From: Microbacterium maritypicum MF109
Lineage (GTDB): Bacteria; Actinomycetota; Actinomycetes; Actinomycetales; Microbacteriaceae
Assembly (NCBI RefSeq): GCF_000455825.1
Contig: NZ_ATAO01000101.1
Span: 124,001-188,000 of the forward strand
Direction of reading: 5' to 3'
Length of the DNA: 64,000 nucleotides
Shown here: positions 18,478 to 25,793 of the stretch, piece by piece
How positions within the stretch are numbered: position 1 is the stretch's first letter
Layout of the letters: each line of letters starts with the position of its first letter
Translations under genes and position numbers: made by a program
The notes under the pieces: generated by a model
Told to the model about the DNA's origin: nothing
Database searches by the model: none
What the model saw: the letters and a program-made list of their open reading frames with translations, nothing else

Positions 18478-18750
18478 ATGAGTTTTCTCGGCTTTCTTCT
18501 TCTCGGCCTCATCGCCGGAGCCATCGCCAAGCTGATCCTTCCCGGCAAGCAGGGCGGCGGCTGGTTCATCACGCTGCTCCTCGGCGTCGTGGGCGCACTG
18601 CTCGGCGGCTGGCTCGGCAGTCTGATCCTCAACCGTCCGCTCACCGAGTTCTGGGACCTCGGCACCTGGCTCCTCGCCATCGCCGGTTCCATCATCGTGC
18701 TCCTGATCTACGGCCTGATCGCCGGTCGCGGCCAGAAGGCGCGCAGCTGA
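18478..18750 (+). CDS. GlsB/YeaQ/YmgE-family small membrane protein
   Basis: 90 residues with three hydrophobic helices: 'FLGFLLLGLIAGAIAKLIL', 'FITLLLGVVGALLGGWLGS' and 'WLLAIAGSIIVLLIYGLI'. This is the transglycosylase-associated/GlsB family, which shows repeated Gly-rich helices and is often stress-induced; no enzymatic role is established. The ATG at 18478 follows a GGAGCTGACC ribosome binding site. A longer frame from 18385 is only hydrophilic sequence read through the upstream hairpin. Confidence 0.85.
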   Translation: MSFLGFLLLGLIAGAIAKLILPGKQGGGWFITLLLGVVGALLGGWLGSLILNRPLTEFWDLGTWLLAIAGSIIVLLIYGLIAGRGQKARS

Positions 18751-18788
18751 CGGCATCCGCCGTCGACGCCACGCGCGTCACCCTGATG

Positions 18789-18830
18789 CCCGTCCCCTTC
18801 GGATGCCTCGCGCACCCGAAGGGGGCGGGT
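18789..18830. terminator. Bidirectional terminator between glsB and the sigma gene
   Basis: CCCGTCCCCTTCGG pairs with CCGAAGGGGGCGGG around a ~14-base loop, followed by TCATTTCT. It ends exactly at the stop of the convergent sigma factor gene. Confidence 0.65.
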
Positions 18831-20128
18831 CATTTCTGTGCCCCTCGTGCCTTCCGCTCCAGCAGCGATCTCTCCCGATCATTGCCGGCGAGTCCGGCGG
18901 CGACGGTGAACTCGCTCCGGGCTTCCTCCTCGCGCCCGAGCCGACGCAACAGTTCGCCGCGCGTCGCGGGCAGCAGGTGGTAGCCGCGCAAGGCGCCCGA
19001 ACTCGACAGCTGGTCGATGATGAGCAGAGCGGACGCCGGCCCGGTCCCCATCGCCACCGCAGCCGCTCGGTTGAGCTCGACCACCGGCGACGGAGCGAGC
19101 CGCCCGAGCGCCTCGTAGAGCAGCACGATCCGTTCCCAGTCGGTCTCCTCGACAGACGCCGCCACGGCATGGCACTCGGCGATCGCCGCCTGCAGCCCAT
19201 AGGCACCGCGCCCGCGTCCGAGAGCATCGGCGGTCGCCAGCGATGCACGTCCACGCGAGATGCGGCCACGATCCCAGCGCCGACGGTCCTGATCGGCAAG
19301 CAGCACCGGGTCGCCGTGTCGATCAACGCGCGCCCCGAATCGCGCGGCCGTCAGCTCCATCAGCGCCAGCAGGCCGTGCACCTCGGGTTCCTGCGGCATC
19401 AGCGCGGCGAGCACGCGCCCGAGACGGATGGCCTCGTCACTCAGCTCGGGGCGCATCCAGTCGGGCCCGCTGCTCGCGGCGTGGGCCTCGTTGAAGATCA
19501 GATACAGCACGCCGAGGATCGCACCGATGCGCGGCGCACGCTCCTCGCGCGAAGGCACCTCGAACGGGACGTTGGCGGCGGAGAGCGTCTTCTTCGCCCG
19601 CACGATGCGCTGCTGCACGGTGGCGGTCGGCACGAGGAACGCGCGGGCGATCTCCTCGCTGGAAAGCCCACCCACCACCCGCAGCGTCAGGGCGACCTGC
19701 GCCTCTTTCGAGAGCACAGGGTGGCAGGAGATGAAGATCAGGCGCAGCACGTCATCATCGACGGCGTCCGGATCCCACAGCAGGTCTCGCCCCTCCCGCT
19801 GCTCCTGCTCCAGGTCGTGTGCGAGAAGGGCGACCCGCTCGTCCAGACGCTCCTGTCGACGCCACCGATCGATGGCCTTGCGTTTCGCGACCGCGGTCAG
19901 CCAGGCCCCGGCCTTGCGCGGGACGCCGTCGACCGGCCACTGCCGCAACGCATCCACCAGCGCCTCCTGAGCCAGGTCCTCCGCGAGGCCGAAGTCACCG
20001 ACCATGCGCGTCAGAGCTCCGACGATGCGGGCGGACTCGATTCGCCACACGGCGGAGACGGCGCGCTCCGCAGACCCGGTATCGGGAGCGGAACGCGCCG
20101 TCTCGCTGTGTGGGGAAGAGTCCGTCAC
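18830..20128 (-). CDS. ECF42-type RNA polymerase sigma factor with C-terminal TPR-like extension
   Basis: 432 residues, more than twice a normal ECF sigma factor. Region 2 spans about 25-95 ('DFGLAEDLAQEALVDALRQWP', 'AWLTAVAKRKAIDRWRR') and region 4 about 130-185 ('LRVVGGLSSEEIARAFLVPTATVQQRIVRAKK'). Residues ~190-432 form the helical TPR-like extension of the ECF42 group, which replaces a classical anti-sigma factor and is needed for activity in studied members. The DGPF-domain gene directly upstream is the standard ECF42 partner. Start at GTG 20128 falls inside a 14-base tandem repeat. Confidence 0.88.
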   Translation of the reverse strand: MTDSSPHSETARSAPDTGSAERAVSAVWRIESARIVGALTRMVGDFGLAEDLAQEALVDALRQWPVDGVPRKAGAWLTAVAKRKAIDRWRRQERLDERVALLAHDLEQEQREGRDLLWDPDAVDDDVLRLIFISCHPVLSKEAQVALTLRVVGGLSSEEIARAFLVPTATVQQRIVRAKKTLSAANVPFEVPSREERAPRIGAILGVLYLIFNEAHAASSGPDWMRPELSDEAIRLGRVLAALMPQEPEVHGLLALMELTAARFGARVDRHGDPVLLADQDRRRWDRGRISRGRASLATADALGRGRGAYGLQAAIAECHAVAASVEETDWERIVLLYEALGRLAPSPVVELNRAAAVAMGTGPASALLIIDQLSSSGALRGYHLLPATRGELLRRLGREEEARSEFTVAAGLAGNDRERSLLERKARGAQK

Positions 20129-20165
20129 TGCTGTGCCATCACTGCCGTGCCATCACTGCTGTGCC
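20124..20165. repeat. 14-base tandem repeat, three units
   Basis: Three copies of NTCACTGCYGTGCC at 20124, 20138 and 20152 cover the DGPF stop codon, the 24-base gap and the sigma factor start codon. Confidence 0.8.
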
Positions 20166-20581
20166 GCGCGCTGAGCTGCTTCCTCGCGCCAGCCCTCTTC
20201 CTTCTGGATCCACTCGTTGTCCGCCGGGAAGTCCTCGACGCCGGTCACGCGACGCACTTCGAGGAACGAGCCGGCGCCGAGAGGCGCACGGCTGGCCCAC
20301 TCCGCCGCCTCTTCGCGCGTGGGGACCTCGATGATCCAGAAGCCGTTGAACAACTCCTTCGTCTCGCCGTAGGGGCCGTCGGTGATGAGCGGCTTCTCGG
20401 TGCTGAAGTCGACCACGAAACCCTCGGCCGCATCGGTCAGGCCCTCGCCCGCGACGAGCACTCCGGCCTTGATCATCGACTCGTTGTACTTGCCCATGGC
20501 CTCGATGACCTGCTCGAAGGGCATGTCCTTGTAGGCCTCGACGGCCTCGTCGGTCGCGCGCATGATGAGCATGAACTTCAT
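20153..20581 (-). CDS. YCII/DGPF-domain protein
   Basis: 142 residues, a ferredoxin-like YCII-related (DGPF) domain: 'MKFMLIMRATDEA', 'GLTDAAEGFVVDFS', and the family motif 'ITDGPYGETKELFNGFWIIEV'. Proteins of this type are encoded next to ECF42 sigma factors and are probable targets of them; their biochemical role is unknown. An AAGGAG box lies six bases before ATG 20581, and an ECF42-like promoter lies 50 bases upstream. It is cotranscribed with the sigma factor gene downstream. Confidence 0.87.
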   Translation of the reverse strand: MKFMLIMRATDEAVEAYKDMPFEQVIEAMGKYNESMIKAGVLVAGEGLTDAAEGFVVDFSTEKPLITDGPYGETKELFNGFWIIEVPTREEAAEWASRAPLGAGSFLEVRRVTGVEDFPADNEWIQKEEGWREEAAQRAAQQ

Positions 20582-20630
20582 GATGTTCTCCTTGTTCGAA
20601 GGGCCGTCTCTCGACCCTCTCATCAATGAC

Positions 20631-20657
20631 GTCGAACGGGAACGGCCCGGATCGACA
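20631..20657 (-). promoter_or_regulatory. Putative ECF42-dependent promoter
   Basis: On the minus strand TGTCGA (20657-20652), a 17-base spacer and CGAC (20634-20631). This agrees with the ECF42 target motif I recall from Streptomyces work (TGTCGA at -35, CGA/TC at -10). It would make the DGPF-sigma pair autoregulated. Confidence 0.6.
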
Positions 20658-20698
20658 TCATCTCGGAATTCTCTCTGAAGAACTTCTCGGGGCGGTCG

Positions 20699-20704
20699 TA
20701 GACT
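20699..20704 (+). promoter_or_regulatory. -10 box of the AlkD-like gene, leaderless type
   Basis: TAGACT seven bases before the GTG start at 20712; CTGAAG 18 bases further upstream is a possible -35 box. Confidence 0.45.
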
Positions 20705-20711
20705 CGCTCCC

Positions 20712-21377
20712 GTGACCGCCGCAGACCTCGTGCAGAGCATCCGATCCGCGCTCCGTGATGAGGCCGATCCGGAGCTGGCACCCGCGCAGCAGGCGTACAT
20801 GAAGTCGGCGCTGCCCTTCCTCGGCGTACGTGTTCCCGGGGTGCGAGCCGTGACGCGTGGGCTCGCGCGCGAGGTGACGGACACGGCGGTGTTGCGCGGT
20901 ACGGCACTCGTGCTGTGGCGGGAGGCGGCATTTCGCGAGGAGCGCTACGCCGCCAGTGCTCTGATGGCTCTGCGTCCGGTGCGAGCCCGACTCGACATGC
21001 TCGATGTGCATGAGGAGATGATCCGCACAGGAGCGTGGTGGGATCACGTCGACGAGGTCTCGCATCGGCTCACCGAGACGCTCGATGCGCACCCTGCCGA
21101 GATGACGCCGGTGCTGCGGACGTGGTCGCGCGACGACGACTTCTGGGTGCGCCGGGCGAGCATCATCTCCCAGCTCGGACGCAGAGGTGCCACCGATCGC
21201 GAGCTGCTCGCCACTGTGATCGAACCGAACCTCGCCGACACCGAGTTCTTCATCCGCAAGGCCATCGGCTGGGCGCTGCGCGAGCTCGGCAAGACCGACC
21301 CGGCGTGGGTGCGAGCCTTCGTCGAGTCGCACGAGCTGTCGCCGCTCTCCCGCCGCGAGGCGCTCAAGCTGCTCTAG
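20712..21377 (+). CDS. AlkD-like DNA alkylation repair protein
   Basis: 221 residues, built of HEAT-like helical repeats as in the AlkC/AlkD glycosylase family. Conserved landmarks include 'LPFLGVRVPGVRAVTRG' near the N-terminus, 'TGAWWDHVDEVS', 'DDDFWVRRASIISQL' and 'FFIRKAIGWALRELGK'. The Trp/Asp positions ('WWDHVD', 'FWVRR') correspond to the lesion-contacting surface of AlkD, which releases bulky or cationic alkylated bases without base flipping. Start is GTG 20712. The gene is divergent from the DGPF gene. Confidence 0.87.
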   Translation: MTAADLVQSIRSALRDEADPELAPAQQAYMKSALPFLGVRVPGVRAVTRGLAREVTDTAVLRGTALVLWREAAFREERYAASALMALRPVRARLDMLDVHEEMIRTGAWWDHVDEVSHRLTETLDAHPAEMTPVLRTWSRDDDFWVRRASIISQLGRRGATDRELLATVIEPNLADTEFFIRKAIGWALRELGKTDPAWVRAFVESHELSPLSRREALKLL

Positions 21378-21381
21378 ATCA

Positions 21382-21444
21382 CGCTCCGGTCGCAGTTCCT
21401 GCCGCGCGGGCCGCCGTGAGGCGACAGAAAGTGCGACCGGAGCG
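21382..21444. repeat. Palindromic element with GGTCGCA core
   Basis: Arms CGCTCCGGTCGCA (21382-21394) and TGCGACCGGAGCG (21432-21444) are perfect over 13 bases around a 37-base loop, directly after the AlkD-like stop codon. The core resembles the inverted repeat at 13225. Confidence 0.65.
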
Positions 21445-21494
21445 GTCAGCCGGAGCGGTCAGGCGACGCGGTCAGGCGACCCGGTCAGACGCGA
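21443..21494. repeat. 13-base tandem repeat, four units
   Basis: Units start CGGTCAG at 21443, 21456, 21469 and 21482; the last contains the stop codon of the glycosyltransferase gene, so unit number affects its C-terminus. Confidence 0.7.
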
Positions 21495-22873
21495 CGGGAC
21501 GGGCGCGCGGCGACGTCGGCGATCGCCGCGGTCAGGGCGTCGAGCGAACGCTGCGGGCTCCAGGCCGCAGCAACCGACGGGGCCTCGGCGCTCAGCGCCG
21601 CGAGCCGATCGGGGTCGGTCAGCAGCGCGCGGATCGCCTCGCCCAGCGCCTCGACGTCGCCGCTCGGGACCAGGACGCCACCGCCCTGTTCCAGCACGTC
21701 ACGGATGCCGTAGCGGGCGTCGTATGACACGACAGGGGTCCCATGCAGGAGTGCCTCGACGATCGACAACGGCTGGCCCTCGAAGGCGGTGGCCGTGACG
21801 ATCATCGACGCCCGATCGAGCACGGTGCCGGGCGAATCGGTGTAACCCGCGAGCAGCACGCGGTCCCCCGCGCCGAGCTCCTCGATCAGCGCGCGCAGCC
21901 GATCCTCTTCGGGCCCGCCGCCCCAGATCTCCATCCGGGTTCCGGCGACGTCCGCGGCGAGGAACGCCCGGATCGCCTGATCGATGCGCTTGCCTGGCGC
22001 GAGACGACCGAGCACGACGACGAGCCCGTCTTCGCGGAGGTCGTCCCGATGCTCCACCGGGGCGATCGGGTTCGGCACCACGACATGAGAAGCCGCGGAG
22101 CCGAAACGCGCCACGACATCGTCGCGCTGGGTGGTGGTCGGCCAGATGACGGCGTCGAAACGGTCGGTCAGCCGGAACCAGCGCGTCCAGAGCGTGTTCA
22201 TCGGAGCATCCGGGGTGTACGGCGCCTCCACGTGCATGGTGTGGATCGGGTGGACGATGCGCACACGCGGATCGGACCAGTCGGCGATGAGCTCGCCGAG
22301 CTGCCGGGATTCGCAGATCACGACGATGAGACGATCACCGAACGCGTCCGCGACGTGCTCGAGCCAGGCCCGGTAGAGCCCGCGGAACCCGTGCAGCGCC
22401 CCGACCACCTCGCCTGCGGCGTCGTGGACGAGAACGGGTTCCTCGGTCAGATGCCAGTCCGGATTGCCGGGGATGATCGGTAGCGCGGCGAACGGCCGGC
22501 CGTCGACATCCGTCAGCACGCGGTACTCGACGTCGGGGTCGGCGGTCACCGCGGGGTCGGCGGCAGCGCGCAGCCAATCGGCCGCTCCCCCACCGGAATC
22601 CGTGGCCTCGTCGAACAGGTTGCGCATGCGTGAGGGGTCGACGAGCGCCCCCTGCTCCGCGAACGTCCGACGTTGCGCGGCATGATCGGCAGCCGTTCCC
22701 GGGTCGAACGTGAGCAGCTGCGGACCCGCCCCCTCCGCGACCCCGGCCTCGGCGAGCTGCCGGGCACGTGTGAGCGTCGCGATCGTGTAGCCGCCGTCCA
22801 TGCCCGGGATCAACCGACTGGACAGCACCACGTACTCGGCGTCGGGAAGCACCGGCGCCGCACCGGGGAGCAT
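21485..22873 (-). CDS. Glycosyltransferase family 4-type protein, TagE/TarM-like
   Basis: 462 residues. The C-terminal half has the GT-B donor site: 'VVLGRLAPGKRIDQAIRAF', 'MEIWGGGPEEDRLRALIEEL' and the EX7E-type 'ATAFEGQPLSIVEALLHGTPVVSYD'. The N-terminal half, with 'GMDGGYTIATLTRARQLAEAG' and a long insert, resembles poly(glycerol-phosphate) glucosyltransferases that decorate teichoic acids. That substrate is inference only. ATG 22873 is preferred over 22891 because TAGGGAG, made partly of the guaA stop, provides a ribosome binding site. It is thus coupled to guaA. Confidence 0.8.
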   Translation of the reverse strand: MLPGAAPVLPDAEYVVLSSRLIPGMDGGYTIATLTRARQLAEAGVAEGAGPQLLTFDPGTAADHAAQRRTFAEQGALVDPSRMRNLFDEATDSGGGAADWLRAAADPAVTADPDVEYRVLTDVDGRPFAALPIIPGNPDWHLTEEPVLVHDAAGEVVGALHGFRGLYRAWLEHVADAFGDRLIVVICESRQLGELIADWSDPRVRIVHPIHTMHVEAPYTPDAPMNTLWTRWFRLTDRFDAVIWPTTTQRDDVVARFGSAASHVVVPNPIAPVEHRDDLREDGLVVVLGRLAPGKRIDQAIRAFLAADVAGTRMEIWGGGPEEDRLRALIEELGAGDRVLLAGYTDSPGTVLDRASMIVTATAFEGQPLSIVEALLHGTPVVSYDARYGIRDVLEQGGGVLVPSGDVEALGEAIRALLTDPDRLAALSAEAPSVAAAWSPQRSLDALTAAIADVAARPSRRV

Positions 22874-22881
22874 GGCGCTCC

Positions 22882-24468
22882 CTACTCCCACTCGATCGTT
22901 CCCGGCGGCTTCGACGTGACATCGAGCACGACGCGGTTGACGTCGCGCACGCCGTTCGTGATGCGGTTCGAGATCTTCGACAGCACGTCATACGGCAGAC
23001 GCGTCCAGTCGGCGGTCATGGCGTCTTCGCTCGACACCGGGCGCAGCACGATCGGGTGGCCGTAGGTGCGGCCGTCGCCCTGCACACCCACCGAGCGCAC
23101 GTCGGCGAGCAGCACGACGGGGCACTGCCAGATCTCCTGGTCGAGGCCGGCCTTGGTCAGCTCCTCGCGGGCGATGGCGTCGGCCTCACGCAGAATCTCG
23201 AGACGGTCAGCGGTGACCTCACCGATGATCCGGATACCGAGGCCGGGCCCCGGAAACGGCTGGCGTCCGACGATCGCCTCGGGGATGCCGAGCTCGCGAC
23301 CGATCGCGCGGACCTCGTCCTTGAACAGGGCGCGCAGCGGCTCGATCAGCTCGAAGTCGAGGTCGTCGGGAAGGCCGCCCACGTTGTGGTGCGACTTGAT
23401 GTTCGCCGTGCCCGCACCACCGCCGGACTCGACGACGTCGGGGTAGAGCGTGCCCTGCACGAGGAACTTCACGGGAGCGCCGCCCGAAGCCTTGGCCTCG
23501 GCGACCAGGTCGAGCTGCACCTTCTCGAACGCACGGATGAACTCGCGTCCGATGATCTTGCGCTTCTCTTCCGGGTCGGTCACCCCCTGGAGGTGGCCGA
23601 GGAAGGTCTCTGCCGCGTCGACCGTGATCAGACGCACGCCGGTGGACTCGACGTAATCCTTCTCGACCTGCTCGCGCTCGCCCTTGCGGAGGAGGCCGTG
23701 ATCGACGAAGACCGCGGTGAGCTGGTCGCCGATGGCCTTGTGCACCAGTGCCGTGGAGACGGCGGAGTCGACACCGCCGGAGAGCGCGGAGATGACCCGA
23801 GCGTCGCCCACCTGCTCGCGGATGCGCTCGATCTGCTCGGCGATCACGTTGCCGCTGTTCCAGTCGGACGCGAGGCCCGCGCCCTTGTGCAGGAAGTTCT
23901 CGAGCACGCGCTGACCGTGGTCCGAGTGCTTGACCTCGGGGTGCCACTGCACGCCGTAGAAGCCGCGCTCCTCGTTCGCGAACGCCGCGACCTTGGTCGC
24001 ATCCGTCGTCGCGAGCACGTCGAAGCCCTCGGGGGCCTTGGCGACCTGGTCGCCGTGGCTCATCCAGACGTTCTGCTCGGCCGGCTGACCGCCGAGCAGC
24101 GTCCCGCCGTCGCCGGTGATCACGGCATCCGTGGCGCCGTACTCGCGCAGACCGGTGTTCGCGACCTCGCCGCCCAGCGTCTGGGCCATGTACTGGAAGC
24201 CGTAGCAGATGCCGAGGGTCGGCACCCCGAGGTCGAAGACCGCCGGGTCCAGCTTCGGCGCTCCCTCCTCGTACACCGACGAGGGGCCTCCGGAGAGGAT
24301 GATCGCGACCGGGTTCTTGGCGGCGATCTCCTCAGCCGTGGCGGTGTGCGGCACGATCTCGCTGTACACACCCGCCTCGCGGACGCGGCGGGCGATCAGC
24401 TGCGCGTACTGCGCGCCGAAGTCGACGACGAGCGCAGGACGCTGCTGGGTCTCGGACTGTTCGGTCAA
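22882..24468 (-). CDS. guaA: GMP synthase (glutamine-hydrolysing)
   Basis: 528 residues, the usual full length. The N-terminal class I amidotransferase has the nucleophile Cys88 in 'GICYGFQYM' and the catalytic His/Glu in 'GVQWHPEV'. The ATP-pyrophosphatase part carries the P-loop 'SGGVDSAVS' near 235, and the C-terminal dimerisation domain ends 'KPPGTIEWE'. It converts XMP to GMP with glutamine and ATP, the step after IMP dehydrogenase (guaB at 44506 in this window). It overlaps the upstream DUF3817 gene by four bases. Confidence 0.97.
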   Translation of the reverse strand: MTEQSETQQRPALVVDFGAQYAQLIARRVREAGVYSEIVPHTATAEEIAAKNPVAIILSGGPSSVYEEGAPKLDPAVFDLGVPTLGICYGFQYMAQTLGGEVANTGLREYGATDAVITGDGGTLLGGQPAEQNVWMSHGDQVAKAPEGFDVLATTDATKVAAFANEERGFYGVQWHPEVKHSDHGQRVLENFLHKGAGLASDWNSGNVIAEQIERIREQVGDARVISALSGGVDSAVSTALVHKAIGDQLTAVFVDHGLLRKGEREQVEKDYVESTGVRLITVDAAETFLGHLQGVTDPEEKRKIIGREFIRAFEKVQLDLVAEAKASGGAPVKFLVQGTLYPDVVESGGGAGTANIKSHHNVGGLPDDLDFELIEPLRALFKDEVRAIGRELGIPEAIVGRQPFPGPGLGIRIIGEVTADRLEILREADAIAREELTKAGLDQEIWQCPVVLLADVRSVGVQGDGRTYGHPIVLRPVSSEDAMTADWTRLPYDVLSKISNRITNGVRDVNRVVLDVTSKPPGTIEWE

Positions 24469-24977
24469 CGGACACCTTCCGGGGCGGGGGCGGAGGCCTC
24501 GGCGGCCTCTCTGGTGGCGAGATAGGTCTTGACTTCACGGGCGACGACGGCCTCCATGAAGAACGACAGCAGCGGCACGACGCCGCCGAGCGCGAGCAGG
24601 ATGAAGCGCGGGAACCGCCAGCGCATCAGGCTCCACATGCGGAAGCACGCGAAGAGGTAGACGACGTAGAACCAACCGTGCGCCACGAGGATGAACAGCG
24701 ACAGGTTGAATCCGTCGCCCAGCGAGGTCATCTCGCAGGAGTTGGTCATCGGGGCGAACAGCGACCACCACTGGCAGTCGGGCCCGGCGAGCACGCCGGC
24801 GAACCAGAGCGGTCCTCCGGAGCCTCCCATGAAGAGCTCGAGGTGGATCGGCGTGTACTTGAGCACCATCTCGGTCAGCAGCAGGAGCAGCATGACTCCT
24901 GTGATGATCGACGCGATCTGGTAGAACTTCAGCGCACCGCGGATCGCCGGAAAGCTGGCGACTTTCGGTTCGGGCAT
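24465..24977 (-). CDS. DUF3817 membrane protein
   Basis: 170 residues with three to four hydrophobic segments ('[19 protein letters not shown]', '[20 protein letters not shown]', '[19 protein letters not shown]'). The pattern '[11 protein letters not shown]' is typical of DUF3817, a small actinobacterial/firmicute membrane family of unknown function. A ~50-residue loop after the first helix holds two cysteines. It precedes guaA with an ATGA overlap, so the pair should be cotranscribed. TAGACT six bases before the ATG marks a leaderless start. Confidence 0.82.
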   Translation of the reverse strand: MPEPKVASFPAIRGALKFYQIASIITGVMLLLLLTEMVLKYTPIHLELFMGGSGGPLWFAGVLAGPDCQWWSLFAPMTNSCEMTSLGDGFNLSLFILVAHGWFYVVYLFACFRMWSLMRWRFPRFILLALGGVVPLLSFFMEAVVAREVKTYLATREAAEASAPAPEGVR

Positions 24978-24983
24978 GCGTCC

Positions 24984-24989
24984 AGTCTA
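24984..24989 (-). promoter_or_regulatory. -10 box of the DUF3817-guaA operon, leaderless type
   Basis: TAGACT on the minus strand, six bases before the ATG at 24977. Confidence 0.45.
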
Positions 24990-25084
24990 GCCGCCGGGAA
25001 ATCGTGTCGAATCCGGGCACCATCGTGCGGAGAGAGCGCTGCGCATCGGTCAGGAATCGAGAAGCACGCGGGAAGACGCGCTCG

Positions 25085-25090
25085 TAGCGT
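25085..25090 (+). promoter_or_regulatory. -10 box of the VOC-protein gene, leaderless type
   Basis: TAGCGT seven bases before the ATG at 25098; no Shine-Dalgarno box in the gap. Confidence 0.35.
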
Positions 25091-25097
25091 CGTCGAC

Positions 25098-25721
25098 ATG
25101 AACACCACGATCGATTCCCTCACCCTCGACGTCCCCGACGTGGACGCCGCCCGCTCGTTCTACGCGCACGCGTTCGACCTCGGCGATCGCCTGCGATTCC
25201 GCACCGCGGATGCCGACACCACCGGCTTCCGCGGCTACACCCTGTCGCTCGTCGTCTCCCAGCCTGCGAATGTGCGTGCACTCGTGGATGCCGCGGTCAC
25301 CGCCGGCGCCACGGTGATCAAGCCCGTGTCGAGGTCGCTGTGGGGCGTCGGCGGCACGATCCAGGCCCCGGACGGCGCTATATGGAAGGTCGCGACCTCG
25401 GCGAAGAAGGACACCGCTCCCCCGAGCCGGACGGTCGACGAGATCATCCTCCTGCTCGGAGCGGACGACGTCGTCGCATCGAAGACCTTCTACACGGAGC
25501 GCGGCATCCCGGTCGGCAAGAGCTTCGGCCGCAGCTATGTGCAGTTCGACACCGGAGCCGGCCCGATCGGCCTCGGCCTGTACCGGCACGCATCCCTCGC
25601 GAAGGACGCGGGCGTGCCCGCCGAAGGATCCGGCTCGCATCGGATCACGGTCAACGGCGTGCTCGGCGCTGCGGTCGACCCCGACGGATTCGTGTGGGCT
25701 CCCGTCGCAGTCGACGCCTGA
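25098..25721 (+). CDS. VOC/glyoxalase-superfamily protein, two modules
   Basis: 207 residues made of two vicinal-oxygen-chelate modules: one opening 'SLTLDVPDVDAARSFYAHAF' and a second opening 'EIILLLGADDVVASKTFYTERG'. The metal ligands of true glyoxalases or dioxygenases are not obvious (first strand has 'LDV' rather than 'LxH'), so it may bind a ligand rather than catalyse. Related proteins include bleomycin-resistance and extradiol enzymes. ATG 25098 is the first start that keeps the opening strand intact. Confidence 0.75.
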   Translation: MNTTIDSLTLDVPDVDAARSFYAHAFDLGDRLRFRTADADTTGFRGYTLSLVVSQPANVRALVDAAVTAGATVIKPVSRSLWGVGGTIQAPDGAIWKVATSAKKDTAPPSRTVDEIILLLGADDVVASKTFYTERGIPVGKSFGRSYVQFDTGAGPIGLGLYRHASLAKDAGVPAEGSGSHRITVNGVLGAAVDPDGFVWAPVAVDA

Positions 25722-25739
25722 AACCCGCACGACAGACGA

Positions 25740-25772
25740 CGAAGGCCGCCGGGAGAGTCCCGACGGCCTTCG
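25740..25772. terminator. Bidirectional terminator between VOC gene and nuclease gene
   Basis: CGAAGGCCGCCGGGA pairs with TCCCGACGGCCTTCG around GAG with one mismatch, and sits between two converging stop codons. Confidence 0.75.
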
Positions 25773-25793
25773 CCTGTGTCATCCCCTACCCGA

